DNA from: Nocardia salmonicida NBRC 13393
GTDB lineage: Bacteria > Actinomycetota > Actinomycetes > Mycobacteriales > Mycobacteriaceae
NCBI RefSeq assembly: GCF_001613085.1
Contig: NZ_BDBR01000024.1
Span: 102,582-166,581, forward strand
Length of the DNA: 64,000 bases
Direction: 5' to 3'
The notes beneath the pieces were generated by a model, which worked only from the letters and a program-made list of their open reading frames with translations, was not told where the DNA came from and did not search any database. Position numbers and translations under genes: made by a program. Shown here in pieces: positions 25,324 to 33,379 of this stretch. Position 1 is the first letter of the stretch; each line of letters begins with the position of its first letter.

Positions 25324-26637
25324 GTGGTCGGAGAGTGGACAGGGAGAGAGGCCAGAGCTCTTCGCGATGCCAAACGAATGAGCATCCGGGAGTTCGCGGC
25401 CCATCTCGGTGTGCACGAGCGGCTGGTGTCGAAATGGGAGGCCGGCGGGGTGCGGGTGCGCCCACGTCCGGTGAACCAGGCAGCGCTCGATACGTCACTG
25501 GCTCGCTCCGATGACGTTGTGCGCGCGCGATTCTCGACCCTGCTGGCGCCCGCGGGTGATGCCGACCTGCTCGCGTTCGTCGATGCGGGAACTGTCAAAG
25601 GTGCTGTCCCCGAGGTGTTGTCGGAGAGGGAGTTGATCATGGCGGCTGCGCACGAGGCCAGCGAACACGCGGCCGCCGCGGAGGGTACGAACGTGGGGGC
25701 GACGACGTTGGCCCAGCTCGACGCCGACGTCCGGCGCATCGCCAACGAATACGTTCATGCCGCACCGGCGCCGATGATGGTGGAGATGCTGCGGGTGCGC
25801 AGGCGGGTGTATCGACTACTCGACGGGCAGCAGAAGCCGGTCGACACCAGCCACCTATATCTGCTGGCCGGTACGTTGTCGGGGCTGCTGGCCAACGCGA
25901 GTACCGACCTGGGCTATCTCGATGCCGCGGGCGAACAGATCAGGGCCGCTTGGGCTTACGCGGAACTGAGCGGGCACAACGGGTTACGCGCGTGGACCCG
26001 CGGCATGCACGCGCTGATCGAGAACTGGTCCGACCGGCCGCGCAACGCCGTCCAATTAGCCCGCAGTGGACAGGAATTCGCCGGTCCGGGGCTGGGGCGG
26101 GTGCGGTTGCTCAATATCGAGGCAAGGGTGTGGGCACGGCTCGGCAGCGATACCGAGACCGACCGGTGCCTGCGCGCGGCGGAAGTGGCGGCCGGTGATC
26201 GCCGAGACGAGCTGCACGACGAGATCGGCGGGGTGTTCGGTTTCGGCCCACCCAAGGCCGCCTACTACGCGGGCGCCACCTGCATCCAGCTCGGCCGCGC
26301 CGAACAGGCACTGGCCGCCACCGAACGCGCCATCACCCTCTACTCGAGTGGCCCGCCGCTGCAACGCTCCTACGGGGCCGAATCGCTGGCCCGCGTCGAC
26401 AACGCGGCCGCCCACCTCATCAACGGCAGCATCGACGGCGCCGCCGACGCCCTGCGCCCGGTCCTCGACCTGCCCGAGGACAAACGCATCGCCCAGCTGA
26501 GCGAGCGCCTCGTCGGCCTTCGCCGCCGTATCGCCGCACCGACTTATCGCGACGCGGTGGAAGCGCGCGGACTCGACGAACGCATCGAGGAATTCTGTGT
26601 AGCGACCGCCGCGCTTGCCAGCCATCCGCGACCGTAG
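25324..26637 (+). CDS. XRE-type regulator with C-terminal TPR-like region
   Basis: 437 residues, GTG 25324. Residues ~5-60 are a helix-turn-helix (ALRDAKRMSIREFAAHLGVHERLVSKWE). The remainder is an all-helical array with TPR character (for example LYLLAGTLSGLLANASTDLG, AGATCIQLGRAEQALAATERAI), similar to the many Streptomyces/Nocardia XRE-TPR regulators that bind peptides or small ligands. Probably controls the divergent gene at 25175 through the palindrome between them. Confidence 0.88.
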   Translation: MVGEWTGREARALRDAKRMSIREFAAHLGVHERLVSKWEAGGVRVRPRPVNQAALDTSLARSDDVVRARFSTLLAPAGDADLLAFVDAGTVKGAVPEVLSERELIMAAAHEASEHAAAAEGTNVGATTLAQLDADVRRIANEYVHAAPAPMMVEMLRVRRRVYRLLDGQQKPVDTSHLYLLAGTLSGLLANASTDLGYLDAAGEQIRAAWAYAELSGHNGLRAWTRGMHALIENWSDRPRNAVQLARSGQEFAGPGLGRVRLLNIEARVWARLGSDTETDRCLRAAEVAAGDRRDELHDEIGGVFGFGPPKAAYYAGATCIQLGRAEQALAATERAITLYSSGPPLQRSYGAESLARVDNAAAHLINGSIDGAADALRPVLDLPEDKRIAQLSERLVGLRRRIAAPTYRDAVEARGLDERIEEFCVATAALASHPRP

Positions 26638-26706
26638 AGGGCTGTCACCAGGCACAAGGCGACCGTGCGACCAAATGAGGTTGCGCAGGATGGCAACATA
26701 GGTCCG

Positions 26707-27951
26707 GTGAGTCCTCAATCGCCGCATGTGCCCCCGCGCGTTCTCGAGCAGTCGACCAAACTGCAGAACGTGGTCTACGAGATCCGTGGGCCGGTACACG
26801 CACAGGCAGCACGGCTGGAGGCCGAGGGCCACCGCATTCTCAAGCTCAACATCGGCAACCCGGCCCCCTTCGGGTTCGAGGCGCCCGATGTGATCATGCG
26901 CGACATCATCGCCGCGCTGCCGTATGCCCAGGGGTACTCCGAGTCCAAGGGCATCCTGTCGGCGCGGCGCGCGATCGTGACCCGCTACGAGCTGGTGCCC
27001 GGCTTCCCCGAGCTCGATGTGGACGACGTCTACCTCGGCAACGGGGTGTCCGAGCTGATCACCGTCACCATGCAGGCCCTGCTCGACAACGGCGACGAGG
27101 TGCTGATCCCGGCGCCCGACTACCCGCTGTGGACGGCCATGACCAGCCTGGCCGGCGGTACTCCGGTGCACTACCTGTGTGATGAGGAGAACGGCTGGCA
27201 GCCCGATATCGCCGATATCGAATCGAAGATTACCGACAAGACCAAGGCCCTGTTGGTGATCAACCCGAACAATCCGACGGGTGCGGTGTACTCGACGGAG
27301 GTGTTGCAGCAGATCGTCGACCTGGCGCGCAAGCATCGGTTGCTGCTGCTGGCCGACGAGATCTACGACAAGATCCTCTACGACGACGCCAAGCACATCT
27401 CGCTGGCCTCGCTCGCTCCCGACCTGCTGTGCCTGACCTTCAACGGCCTGTCGAAGGCGTATCGGGTGGCCGGTTACCGCTCGGGTTGGCTGGCGATCAC
27501 CGGGCCCAAGGAGCACGCGGCCGGTTTCCTCGAGGGCATCGATCTGCTCGCGTCCTCGCGACTGTGCCCGAACGTGCCCGCTCAGCACGCCATCCAGGTG
27601 GCGCTCGGCGGACACCAGAGCATCGAGGATCTGATCCTGCCCGGCGGGCGGCTGCTCGAGCAGCGCGATGTGGCGTGGGAGCGGCTCAACATGATCCCGG
27701 GTGTGTCGTGCGTGAAGCCGCGTGGCGCGCTGTACGCGTTCCCTCGGTTGGATCCGAATGTGCACGAGATCCACGACGACGGAAAGCTCGTGCTGGATCT
27801 GCTGTTGCAGGAGAAGATCCTGATGGTGCAGGGGACCGGGTTCAACTGGCCTGCGAACGACCATCTGCGGATCGTGACGTTGCCGTGGGCGCGAGATCTG
27901 GCCGTGGCGATCGAGCGATTCGGCAACTTCCTGTCCAGCTACCGTCAGTAG
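26707..27951 (+). CDS. alaT: PLP-dependent aminotransferase, AlaT/AspC (Rv0337c-like)
   Basis: Class I aminotransferase, probably glutamate-pyruvate. From GTG 26707 (SPQSPHVPPRVLEQS) 414 residues; an in-frame GTG at 26665 is also possible. Marks: LNIGNPAPFGFEAPD, GNGVSELI, NPNNPTGAVYS, ADEIYDKILYD and the PLP-lysine segment FNGLSKAYRVAGYRSGW. In mycobacteria the homologue neighbours Rv0338c, whose relative is 5 kb downstream here. Confidence 0.92.
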   Translation: MSPQSPHVPPRVLEQSTKLQNVVYEIRGPVHAQAARLEAEGHRILKLNIGNPAPFGFEAPDVIMRDIIAALPYAQGYSESKGILSARRAIVTRYELVPGFPELDVDDVYLGNGVSELITVTMQALLDNGDEVLIPAPDYPLWTAMTSLAGGTPVHYLCDEENGWQPDIADIESKITDKTKALLVINPNNPTGAVYSTEVLQQIVDLARKHRLLLLADEIYDKILYDDAKHISLASLAPDLLCLTFNGLSKAYRVAGYRSGWLAITGPKEHAAGFLEGIDLLASSRLCPNVPAQHAIQVALGGHQSIEDLILPGGRLLEQRDVAWERLNMIPGVSCVKPRGALYAFPRLDPNVHEIHDDGKLVLDLLLQEKILMVQGTGFNWPANDHLRIVTLPWARDLAVAIERFGNFLSSYRQ

Positions 27952-28117
27952 CGATACAGTCGGCGCTCACTTGTAAGGGCTTTGACCAGTGAGTTTTCTG
28001 GGCTCGGGCCAGGATGGCCATCCTGGTATCGCAGGGAAAACCGACTGTGAGTTCGGAATGTTGGATGTTATGAAGATCTACTAGTGCAAAAGTCCATCTT
28101 TTGTGTACAGTAGACCT

Positions 28118-28295
28118 CGGCGCTTCGGCGCCCTGGCCCGGTTGTCTACCCCCCCTGGACAACCGAGAGCCTTAAGGTATGCGCGCCTACCCCCCTGGGC
28201 GCCTGCCTCCGGCGGCGGAGACACCCCCCTGCTCTCCGCCGCCGCACAAACCCGCCTCCCCGGGCCTAGGCCAGACCTAGCCCGGGGAGGTTTTT
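28118..28295 (+). ncRNA. 6C small RNA (actinobacterial), with terminator
   Basis: Three hairpins in a row each expose a C-run: GGTTGTC-loop with 7 C-GACAACC (28140-28164), GCGCC-loop with 6 C-GGCGC (28183-28202) and GGCGGCGGAG-loop with 6 C-CTCCGCCGCC (28211-28243). A GGCGC-TTCG-GCGCC hairpin lies at the 5' end and a strong terminator at the 3' end. Repeated C-rich loops define the 6C RNA family (B11 in M. tuberculosis), which base-pairs with G-rich mRNA sites. TACAGT at 28106-28111 could be the -10 box; the exact 5' end is estimated. The usual 6C motif has two C-loops, here there are three. Confidence 0.88.
28255..28295 (+). terminator. Rho-independent terminator of 6C RNA
   Basis: CCTCCCCGGG-(C)-CTAGG / CCTAG-CCCGGGGAGG, 15 bp with one bulged C, loop CCAGA, followed by TTTTT. 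Confidence 0.92.
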
Positions 28296-28416
28296 GTATG
28301 CGGCCGGGGGTCTGATCTTCGGCCGAGTTGGCCCGTCCCCGGTGAGTTACCCATGTTCTTGCGAGATCTGGTGTTGCGAGGGTGTTATTGAAAACCGCAG
28401 CCTTTAAGCTCTGGGC

Positions 28417-29688
28417 GTGAGCGAGCATCATCACCATCACGACCATTCCGGGCCGATAGCCATCAGTGACACCGCGGCGAAGGTGGTTGTCGGGCTGCTG
28501 GCGATCATCGGGGTGGTGGTATTGGTCGCGACGGTGTTCCTGTGGCCGAGCGCGCAGCACGTCGAGATTCCGTTGCCGATGCAGACCATGTCCGGCGGGG
28601 CGGTACAGACCGAGGCCGGAACCGTCGTCATGCAGGACATCGGGGCCTGCGGGAGCCCGTCGATCGGGAAGGTGTTCGAGGACAAGCCGGAACCGCCGCG
28701 GGTCGCCTCCTATACGTGTCAGCGCAGCATCATCGACATCAGGACGGGGCCCGACGAGGGCAAGAAGACGCTGTTCGAGATCGCGCCGGGGCCCGGCCAG
28801 CCCGATCTGCGGGCGGGCGACAACATTCGGGTGGTGCGGGCCGCGGATCCGGCCGGAGTCACCATGTACGCGTTCGAGGACTACGCGCGCGGACTGCCGT
28901 TGACCTTGATCGTGCTCGCGTTCGTCGTGGTGATCTGTGTGGTCGCGCGGTGGCGGGGATTCCGGGCGCTGGTCGGGTTGTGTTTCGCCTTCGCTGTGGT
29001 GGTGATGTTCCTGTTGCCGGCGCTGCTCGACGGGAAGTCGGCGATTCCGGTGGCGCTGGTGTCGGGGGCGCTGATTCTCTACGTGGTGCTCTATCTCGCG
29101 CACGGGGTGAATCTGCGGACCAGTTCGGCGTTGCTCGGAACGCTCGCGTCGATGGTGCTGGCGGCGGTGCTGTCGTGGGTGGCGATCGAGGTCACCCATC
29201 TCACGGGGCTGTCCGAGGAACAGAACACCAACGTGGCCACCTACATTCAGCACGTGAGCATCACCGGGCTGCTGCTGGCGGGGTTCATCATCGGATCGCT
29301 CGGTGTGCTCAACGACGTGACCATCACGCAGGCTTCGGCGGCCTTCGAACTCGCCGCGCTCGACGAAGGCGCGACGCGGCGGGAGATCTTCACCGCGGCC
29401 ATGCGGGTGGGGCGCGATCACATCGCCAGCACGGTCTACACGCTCGTGCTCGCCTATGCCGGTGGGGCGTTGCCGCTGCTGCTGCTGTTCAGCGTGGCGG
29501 GGCGATCGATCACCGATGTGCTGACCGGAGACGCGGTGGCCATCGAGATCACGCGCTCGGCGGTGGGCGGTATCGCGCTGGCGTTGTCGGTGCCGTTGAC
29601 GACGATGATCGCGGTGATGCTGGCACGGCCGTTCGGCGCGAAGACGGCCGCGGTGGCGCCCGCGCGGGCCAGGCACGCTCGGAACTGA
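28417..29688 (+). CDS. YibE/F family membrane protein
   Basis: 423 residues from GTG 28417. The N-terminus is a His-rich cytoplasmic tag (SEHHHHHDHSG), then one membrane anchor, an extracytoplasmic domain, and about seven more membrane segments. The diagnostic YibE/F stretch is IGSLGVLNDVTITQASAAFEL followed by MRVGRDHIASTVYTLVLAYAGG. Function of the family is unsettled. The natural poly-His suggests metal binding, and none of the neighbours clarifies its role. Confidence 0.88.
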   Translation: MSEHHHHHDHSGPIAISDTAAKVVVGLLAIIGVVVLVATVFLWPSAQHVEIPLPMQTMSGGAVQTEAGTVVMQDIGACGSPSIGKVFEDKPEPPRVASYTCQRSIIDIRTGPDEGKKTLFEIAPGPGQPDLRAGDNIRVVRAADPAGVTMYAFEDYARGLPLTLIVLAFVVVICVVARWRGFRALVGLCFAFAVVVMFLLPALLDGKSAIPVALVSGALILYVVLYLAHGVNLRTSSALLGTLASMVLAAVLSWVAIEVTHLTGLSEEQNTNVATYIQHVSITGLLLAGFIIGSLGVLNDVTITQASAAFELAALDEGATRREIFTAAMRVGRDHIASTVYTLVLAYAGGALPLLLLFSVAGRSITDVLTGDAVAIEITRSAVGGIALALSVPLTTMIAVMLARPFGAKTAAVAPARARHARN

Positions 29689-29756
29689 TCCTGTTCGGAT
29701 GCCGGACGGGCTCGCGGAATTCGATTCGGCAGCCGGGCGGTGTCCAGCAGAAGGGG

Positions 29757-31115
29757 TTACTGACCGGCAGGTGGGAAGCCAGGTAGGGCCACCGGGGGCA
29801 GAGTGGGCAGTACCACCGGGGGCAGGCCTGGGACCACGGTGAAGGTGTTGGGGCCCTGGGTTGGTGGGGCGTCGGTGGTTTGCTCGACCTGGCGCGGATT
29901 GCTCGGTGGCGCCGCGGCGGTTTCGTGTTGGGCCTCGGTGGTCGCGGCCGGGGCCGCCGACGGACTGACCGCGCTGGGGCGCGGGGGAGTGGTCGCGGGG
30001 ACGGCCTGCGAACCATCGCTCGACGAACCGCGCTCGAGCACTTCGGGACCGTAGCCGAGGCCGAGGCCGATCGCGGCGACGACCACCAGCGAACTCACCG
30101 TCAGCACCGCCACATTCAGTTCGCGACGGGAATGAGCCCGGTTGGTGAGTGCGCTGAGCGGGCGGCGGCCGCGGGTGGGCGCGGTGAGCCAGGCGGGGGT
30201 CGTGTCGTCGTGTTCGTCCATCGGAACCGGCGCCGGAGCGACGGGCGCCTGCTGGACCTGGGCGGGGCGGGCGAGCAGCGCGGCGCCGCGGGCGAGCGCG
30301 GTCTCCGGCTCGGCCGGCACGATCACCGGCACGCCGATCGTGCGCTCGAGCACGCGCGCGATCAACGGAATCCGGGCGCCACCACCGAGAACCATCACCG
30401 CCTGCACCGGATGCTGCGCGCGGATGATGACATCGCGGGTCATCCGGGCCGACGACTCGATCGCCAGCATCATCAGCGCTTCGAAGTTCTCCTGCGTGAG
30501 CAGAACCAGGCCCTGCTCGCTGGGCAACGCCACCGCATTGCTGTTGGACAGCTGCTCCTTGGCGGCCCGGCACAGCGCGTCGAGGGCGGCGAGGCCCGCG
30601 GGGTCGGCCGGATGCGCGATCCGGCCCGAGGCGATCTGCTGCTCCCTGATCAGCGAATCCAGGTAGTCGCCGCTGATGTCGCTGATCCGCTCGCACTGGT
30701 ACACATCGCTGGTGCGGGCGTTGATCACGCTCACCGTGAGACCGGAACTGCCGAGGTCGTAGACGGCCAGGGTGGACACTTCGCGCATATCGCTGGTGGC
30801 GTGGGCGAAGTTCACGGCGGCAACGGCTTCGGGCACGAGCTGATAGTTGGTGAGCTGGCGCCGTGCCATCGCGGCGCGCACCGCCCTGGCCTGCGGCTCG
30901 CTGCGGAAGGTGATGGTGGTGGCGGCGATCTCCGGCGATGCGGCCAGCGTGGCGGCGATCGCGTCGGCGGCGGTCTCCTCGGCCTGCTGTTCGGGCATCG
31001 GGATCGATTGCAGGTCGAACGAATACGGCGGGACGGAACCGTGTGGGCCACCGTGCTGCGGACGTGCGAGGCGCACCGTCCCGGCCCCCACCGAAATTCC
31101 CAGAACCGAACTCAT
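29757..31115 (-). CDS. Hsp70-like membrane protein with Pro-rich extracellular tail
   Basis: ATG 31115 (MSSVLGISVGAGTVRLARP) gives 452 residues. Residues ~1-280 are an actin/Hsp70 ATPase fold: phosphate-2 motif LAVYDLGSSGLTVSVI and adenosine motif MVLGGGARIPLIARVL. There is no substrate-binding domain. Instead a Pro/Ala linker, one membrane segment (VAVLTVSSLVVVAAIGLGLG) and a ~100-residue extracytoplasmic tail rich in Pro, Ala and Thr follow. A shorter relative lies at 61900-62991. Such actinobacterial proteins are uncharacterised; cell-envelope sensing or scaffolding is speculation. Confidence 0.85.
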   Translation of the reverse strand: MSSVLGISVGAGTVRLARPQHGGPHGSVPPYSFDLQSIPMPEQQAEETAADAIAATLAASPEIAATTITFRSEPQARAVRAAMARRQLTNYQLVPEAVAAVNFAHATSDMREVSTLAVYDLGSSGLTVSVINARTSDVYQCERISDISGDYLDSLIREQQIASGRIAHPADPAGLAALDALCRAAKEQLSNSNAVALPSEQGLVLLTQENFEALMMLAIESSARMTRDVIIRAQHPVQAVMVLGGGARIPLIARVLERTIGVPVIVPAEPETALARGAALLARPAQVQQAPVAPAPVPMDEHDDTTPAWLTAPTRGRRPLSALTNRAHSRRELNVAVLTVSSLVVVAAIGLGLGYGPEVLERGSSSDGSQAVPATTPPRPSAVSPSAAPAATTEAQHETAAAPPSNPRQVEQTTDAPPTQGPNTFTVVPGLPPVVLPTLPPVALPGFPPAGQ

Positions 31116-31205
31116 CCGCTGCCCATCTCGTCCGTGCTGCACGACATGCGAGGACTGCGATAACGCGGACCGAAATCCGCTCCAGCCCCCGCTTGGCTCG
31201 TTACT

Positions 31206-32528
31206 CTACGGGGTGCCGAGTCCGGCGTATACCCACCCGGCCGCACGCCAGGTTGCGCTGTCCAAGCAGTTGCGACCGTCGATAATCGAACGGGACCGTA
31301 CCACCGGGTCGAGGTCGGCCGGGGTCAATGCGGTGAATTCGTTCCACTCGGTAAGGACCAGCACCACATCGGCGCGATCACAGGCCTCCGAGACCGAGGT
31401 GGCATAGTTCAACGTGGGGAACACGCGGCGTGAATTCTCCACGGCCTTGGGGTCGTACACGGTGACCACGGCGCCGTGCAGCTGGATCATCCCGGCCACA
31501 TTCAGGGCCGGTGAATCGCGCACATCGTCGGATTCGGGCTTGAAGGCCGCGCCGAGGACCGCCACGTTCGCACCCAGCAGGGAACCGCCGCAGGCGCGGG
31601 CGGCCATGTCGACGACCTTCGTGCGGCGGCGCATATTGATGTTGTCGACCTCGCGCAGGAACGCCACGGCGTGATCGGCGCCGAGTTCGCCCGAGCGTGC
31701 CATGAAGGCGCGGATGTCCTTGGGTAAGCAGCCGCCGCCGAAACCGAGTCCGGCATTGAGGAATCGGCGGCCGATGCGGGCGTCGTAGCCGAGGGCGTCG
31801 GCCAGCATGGTGACGTCGGCGCCGGTGGCCTCACAGACCTCCGAGACGGCGTTGATGAACGAGATCTTCGTCGCCAGAAAGGCATTCGCCGAGACCTTCA
31901 CCAGTTCCGCGGTGGCCAGGTCGGTGAGCAGGAAGGGGATCTCGGCGGCGATGAGGTCGGCGTAGATCTCGCGGATGTGTTCCTCTACCCACGCCGAACG
32001 TTCGCGGGCATGGTCGAGACCGAGGACGAGGCGATCGGGGCGCAGGGTGTCCTGAACCGCGAAACCCTCGCGCAAGAACTCGGGGTTCCAAGCGACCTCG
32101 ACGTCGACCTTCGCTTGCTCGCGGGCCCGAACGCCGAGGGCAGCGGCAGTTCCCACCGGCACCGTGGACTTGCCGACGATCATCGCCGGGCGTTCCAGCA
32201 TCGGGGCGAGCGTATCCACCACCGCGTGCACGTATTTCAGGTCGGCGCCGTACTCGCCCTTCTTCTGTGGCGTTCCGACACCGAGAAAGTGCACGTCGGC
32301 GTGGGCCGCGGCATCTTCGTAGTCCGTGGTGAACCGCAGGCGGCCGGTAGCGAGGTTGCGTTGCAGCACTTCCTCGAGCCCCGGTTCGTAGAACGGCACC
32401 ACACCATCGGCCAACTTGGCCACCTTGCCGGGATCGACGTCCACCCCGACCACGTCGTGTCCCAACTCGGCCATACACGCTGCATGCGTGGCTCCGAGGT
32501 ACCCCGTTCCGAAGACTGTGCATCGCAT
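31206..32528 (-). CDS. udgA: UDP-glucose 6-dehydrogenase
   Basis: 440 residues, ATG 32528. Oxidises UDP-glucose to UDP-glucuronate for polysaccharides or glycolipids. N-terminal NAD Rossmann fold (FGTGYLGATHAACMAELGHDVVGVD), GKSTVPVGT, AWNPEFLREGFAVQD, the catalytic Cys in GFGGGCLPKD and the C-terminal UDP-binding AFKPESDDVRDSPA are all present. M. tuberculosis has udgA next to dcd (Rv0322/Rv0321); here they are about 7 kb apart. Confidence 0.95.
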   Translation of the reverse strand: MRCTVFGTGYLGATHAACMAELGHDVVGVDVDPGKVAKLADGVVPFYEPGLEEVLQRNLATGRLRFTTDYEDAAAHADVHFLGVGTPQKKGEYGADLKYVHAVVDTLAPMLERPAMIVGKSTVPVGTAAALGVRAREQAKVDVEVAWNPEFLREGFAVQDTLRPDRLVLGLDHARERSAWVEEHIREIYADLIAAEIPFLLTDLATAELVKVSANAFLATKISFINAVSEVCEATGADVTMLADALGYDARIGRRFLNAGLGFGGGCLPKDIRAFMARSGELGADHAVAFLREVDNINMRRRTKVVDMAARACGGSLLGANVAVLGAAFKPESDDVRDSPALNVAGMIQLHGAVVTVYDPKAVENSRRVFPTLNYATSVSEACDRADVVLVLTEWNEFTALTPADLDPVVRSRSIIDGRNCLDSATWRAAGWVYAGLGTP

Positions 32529-32781
32529 AGTTCTGTTGGTAAGCGGCGCGCGTGGCTACGCCGCGTCAGCGAGGCAAGAGGGGGCGCAACATCTGGTGTA
32601 CAGGGGGAAACGCCAGCGAGGGTGATCCGCGTGCGGGGCTCTCACCTGCGTAAACGAGAAAGTCGGTGGGTGCACGGTTCGGATCGTGGGCCTGCACTCG
32701 CAGCGAGCCGCTCGGGTGTGTGGGGGTTGGCATAATCGGGCGGGATCGCACGAATACCCCATCGGGGATGGAGCATTGACT

Positions 32782-33306
32782 ATGCGTCGGGTCCTGTTCG
32801 CCACGGGTGGATTGCTGGTCGTGGTGTTGATCGCGGTGGTCGCGCTGTGGCCGGTGTATGTGCGGCCGCGCACGGACGATCCGCAGGTCGCCGATGCGAT
32901 TGTGATCCTCGGTGGGGCGCACGACGGCCGCGAACAACTCGGGCTGCGGTTGGCCGCGCAGGGGTACGCGCCACGCGTGCTGGTCTCCAACCCCTATGAC
33001 CACAGTCCGATGGTGAATCGAATCTGCCACGGGGGCTACAGCTTCGAGGTGATCTGCTTCGACCCGAGTCCGCGCACGACCCTCGGTGAAGGCCGTGAAC
33101 TGGCTCGCCTGGGTACACACTGGCAGCGAGTCATCGTGGTCACTTTCACCCCACATGTCTCCCGCGCCCGCTACATCCTCGGAAAGTGTTGGTCGGGCGA
33201 ACTGCTTTTCGTCGATCCCCGGCCCCACCTCTCGCCTGCTCGCTGGGCTCGCGACTACACCTACCAATCCGCAGGGTTCGTGAAGGCCTGGTTCGCCCAC
33301 TGCTGA
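32782..33306 (+). CDS. YdcF-family (DUF218) membrane-anchored protein
   Basis: ATG 32782 gives 174 residues. One N-terminal membrane anchor (LFATGGLLVVVLIAVVALWP), then the DUF218 core: DAIVILGGAHDGREQLGLRLA, PRTTLGEGRELARL, VTFTPHVSRARYIL. Some family members act on lipid-linked sugars or bind SAM; nothing here decides the role. Alone between divergent udgA and a strong terminator. Confidence 0.82.
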   Translation: MRRVLFATGGLLVVVLIAVVALWPVYVRPRTDDPQVADAIVILGGAHDGREQLGLRLAAQGYAPRVLVSNPYDHSPMVNRICHGGYSFEVICFDPSPRTTLGEGRELARLGTHWQRVIVVTFTPHVSRARYILGKCWSGELLFVDPRPHLSPARWARDYTYQSAGFVKAWFAHC

Positions 33307-33328
33307 TCCGCCTGAGGTAGAACGAAGA

Positions 33329-33362
33329 GAGCACCCCGGATTCCGAGGAATCCGGGGTGCTC
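33329..33362. terminator. bidirectional terminator
   Basis: 15-bp perfect stem (GAGCACCCCGGATTC / GAATCCGGGGTGCTC) with CGAG loop between the converging YdcF and Fe-S oxidoreductase genes. Confidence 0.88.
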
Positions 33363-33379
33363 ACTTTCGCGGACAGTGG

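Noticed and set aside
28141..28243. C-run hairpins as a CRISPR-like or satellite repeat
   Set aside because: Stems differ in sequence and only the loop C-runs are shared, with a terminator after them; this is the 6C RNA pattern.
28081..30696. 871-codon open frame on the minus strand, similar in length to a real gene
   Set aside because: It is the opposite-strand shadow of the 6C RNA, YibE/F and part of the Hsp70-like gene; composition is Arg/His/Pro-rich without any domain.
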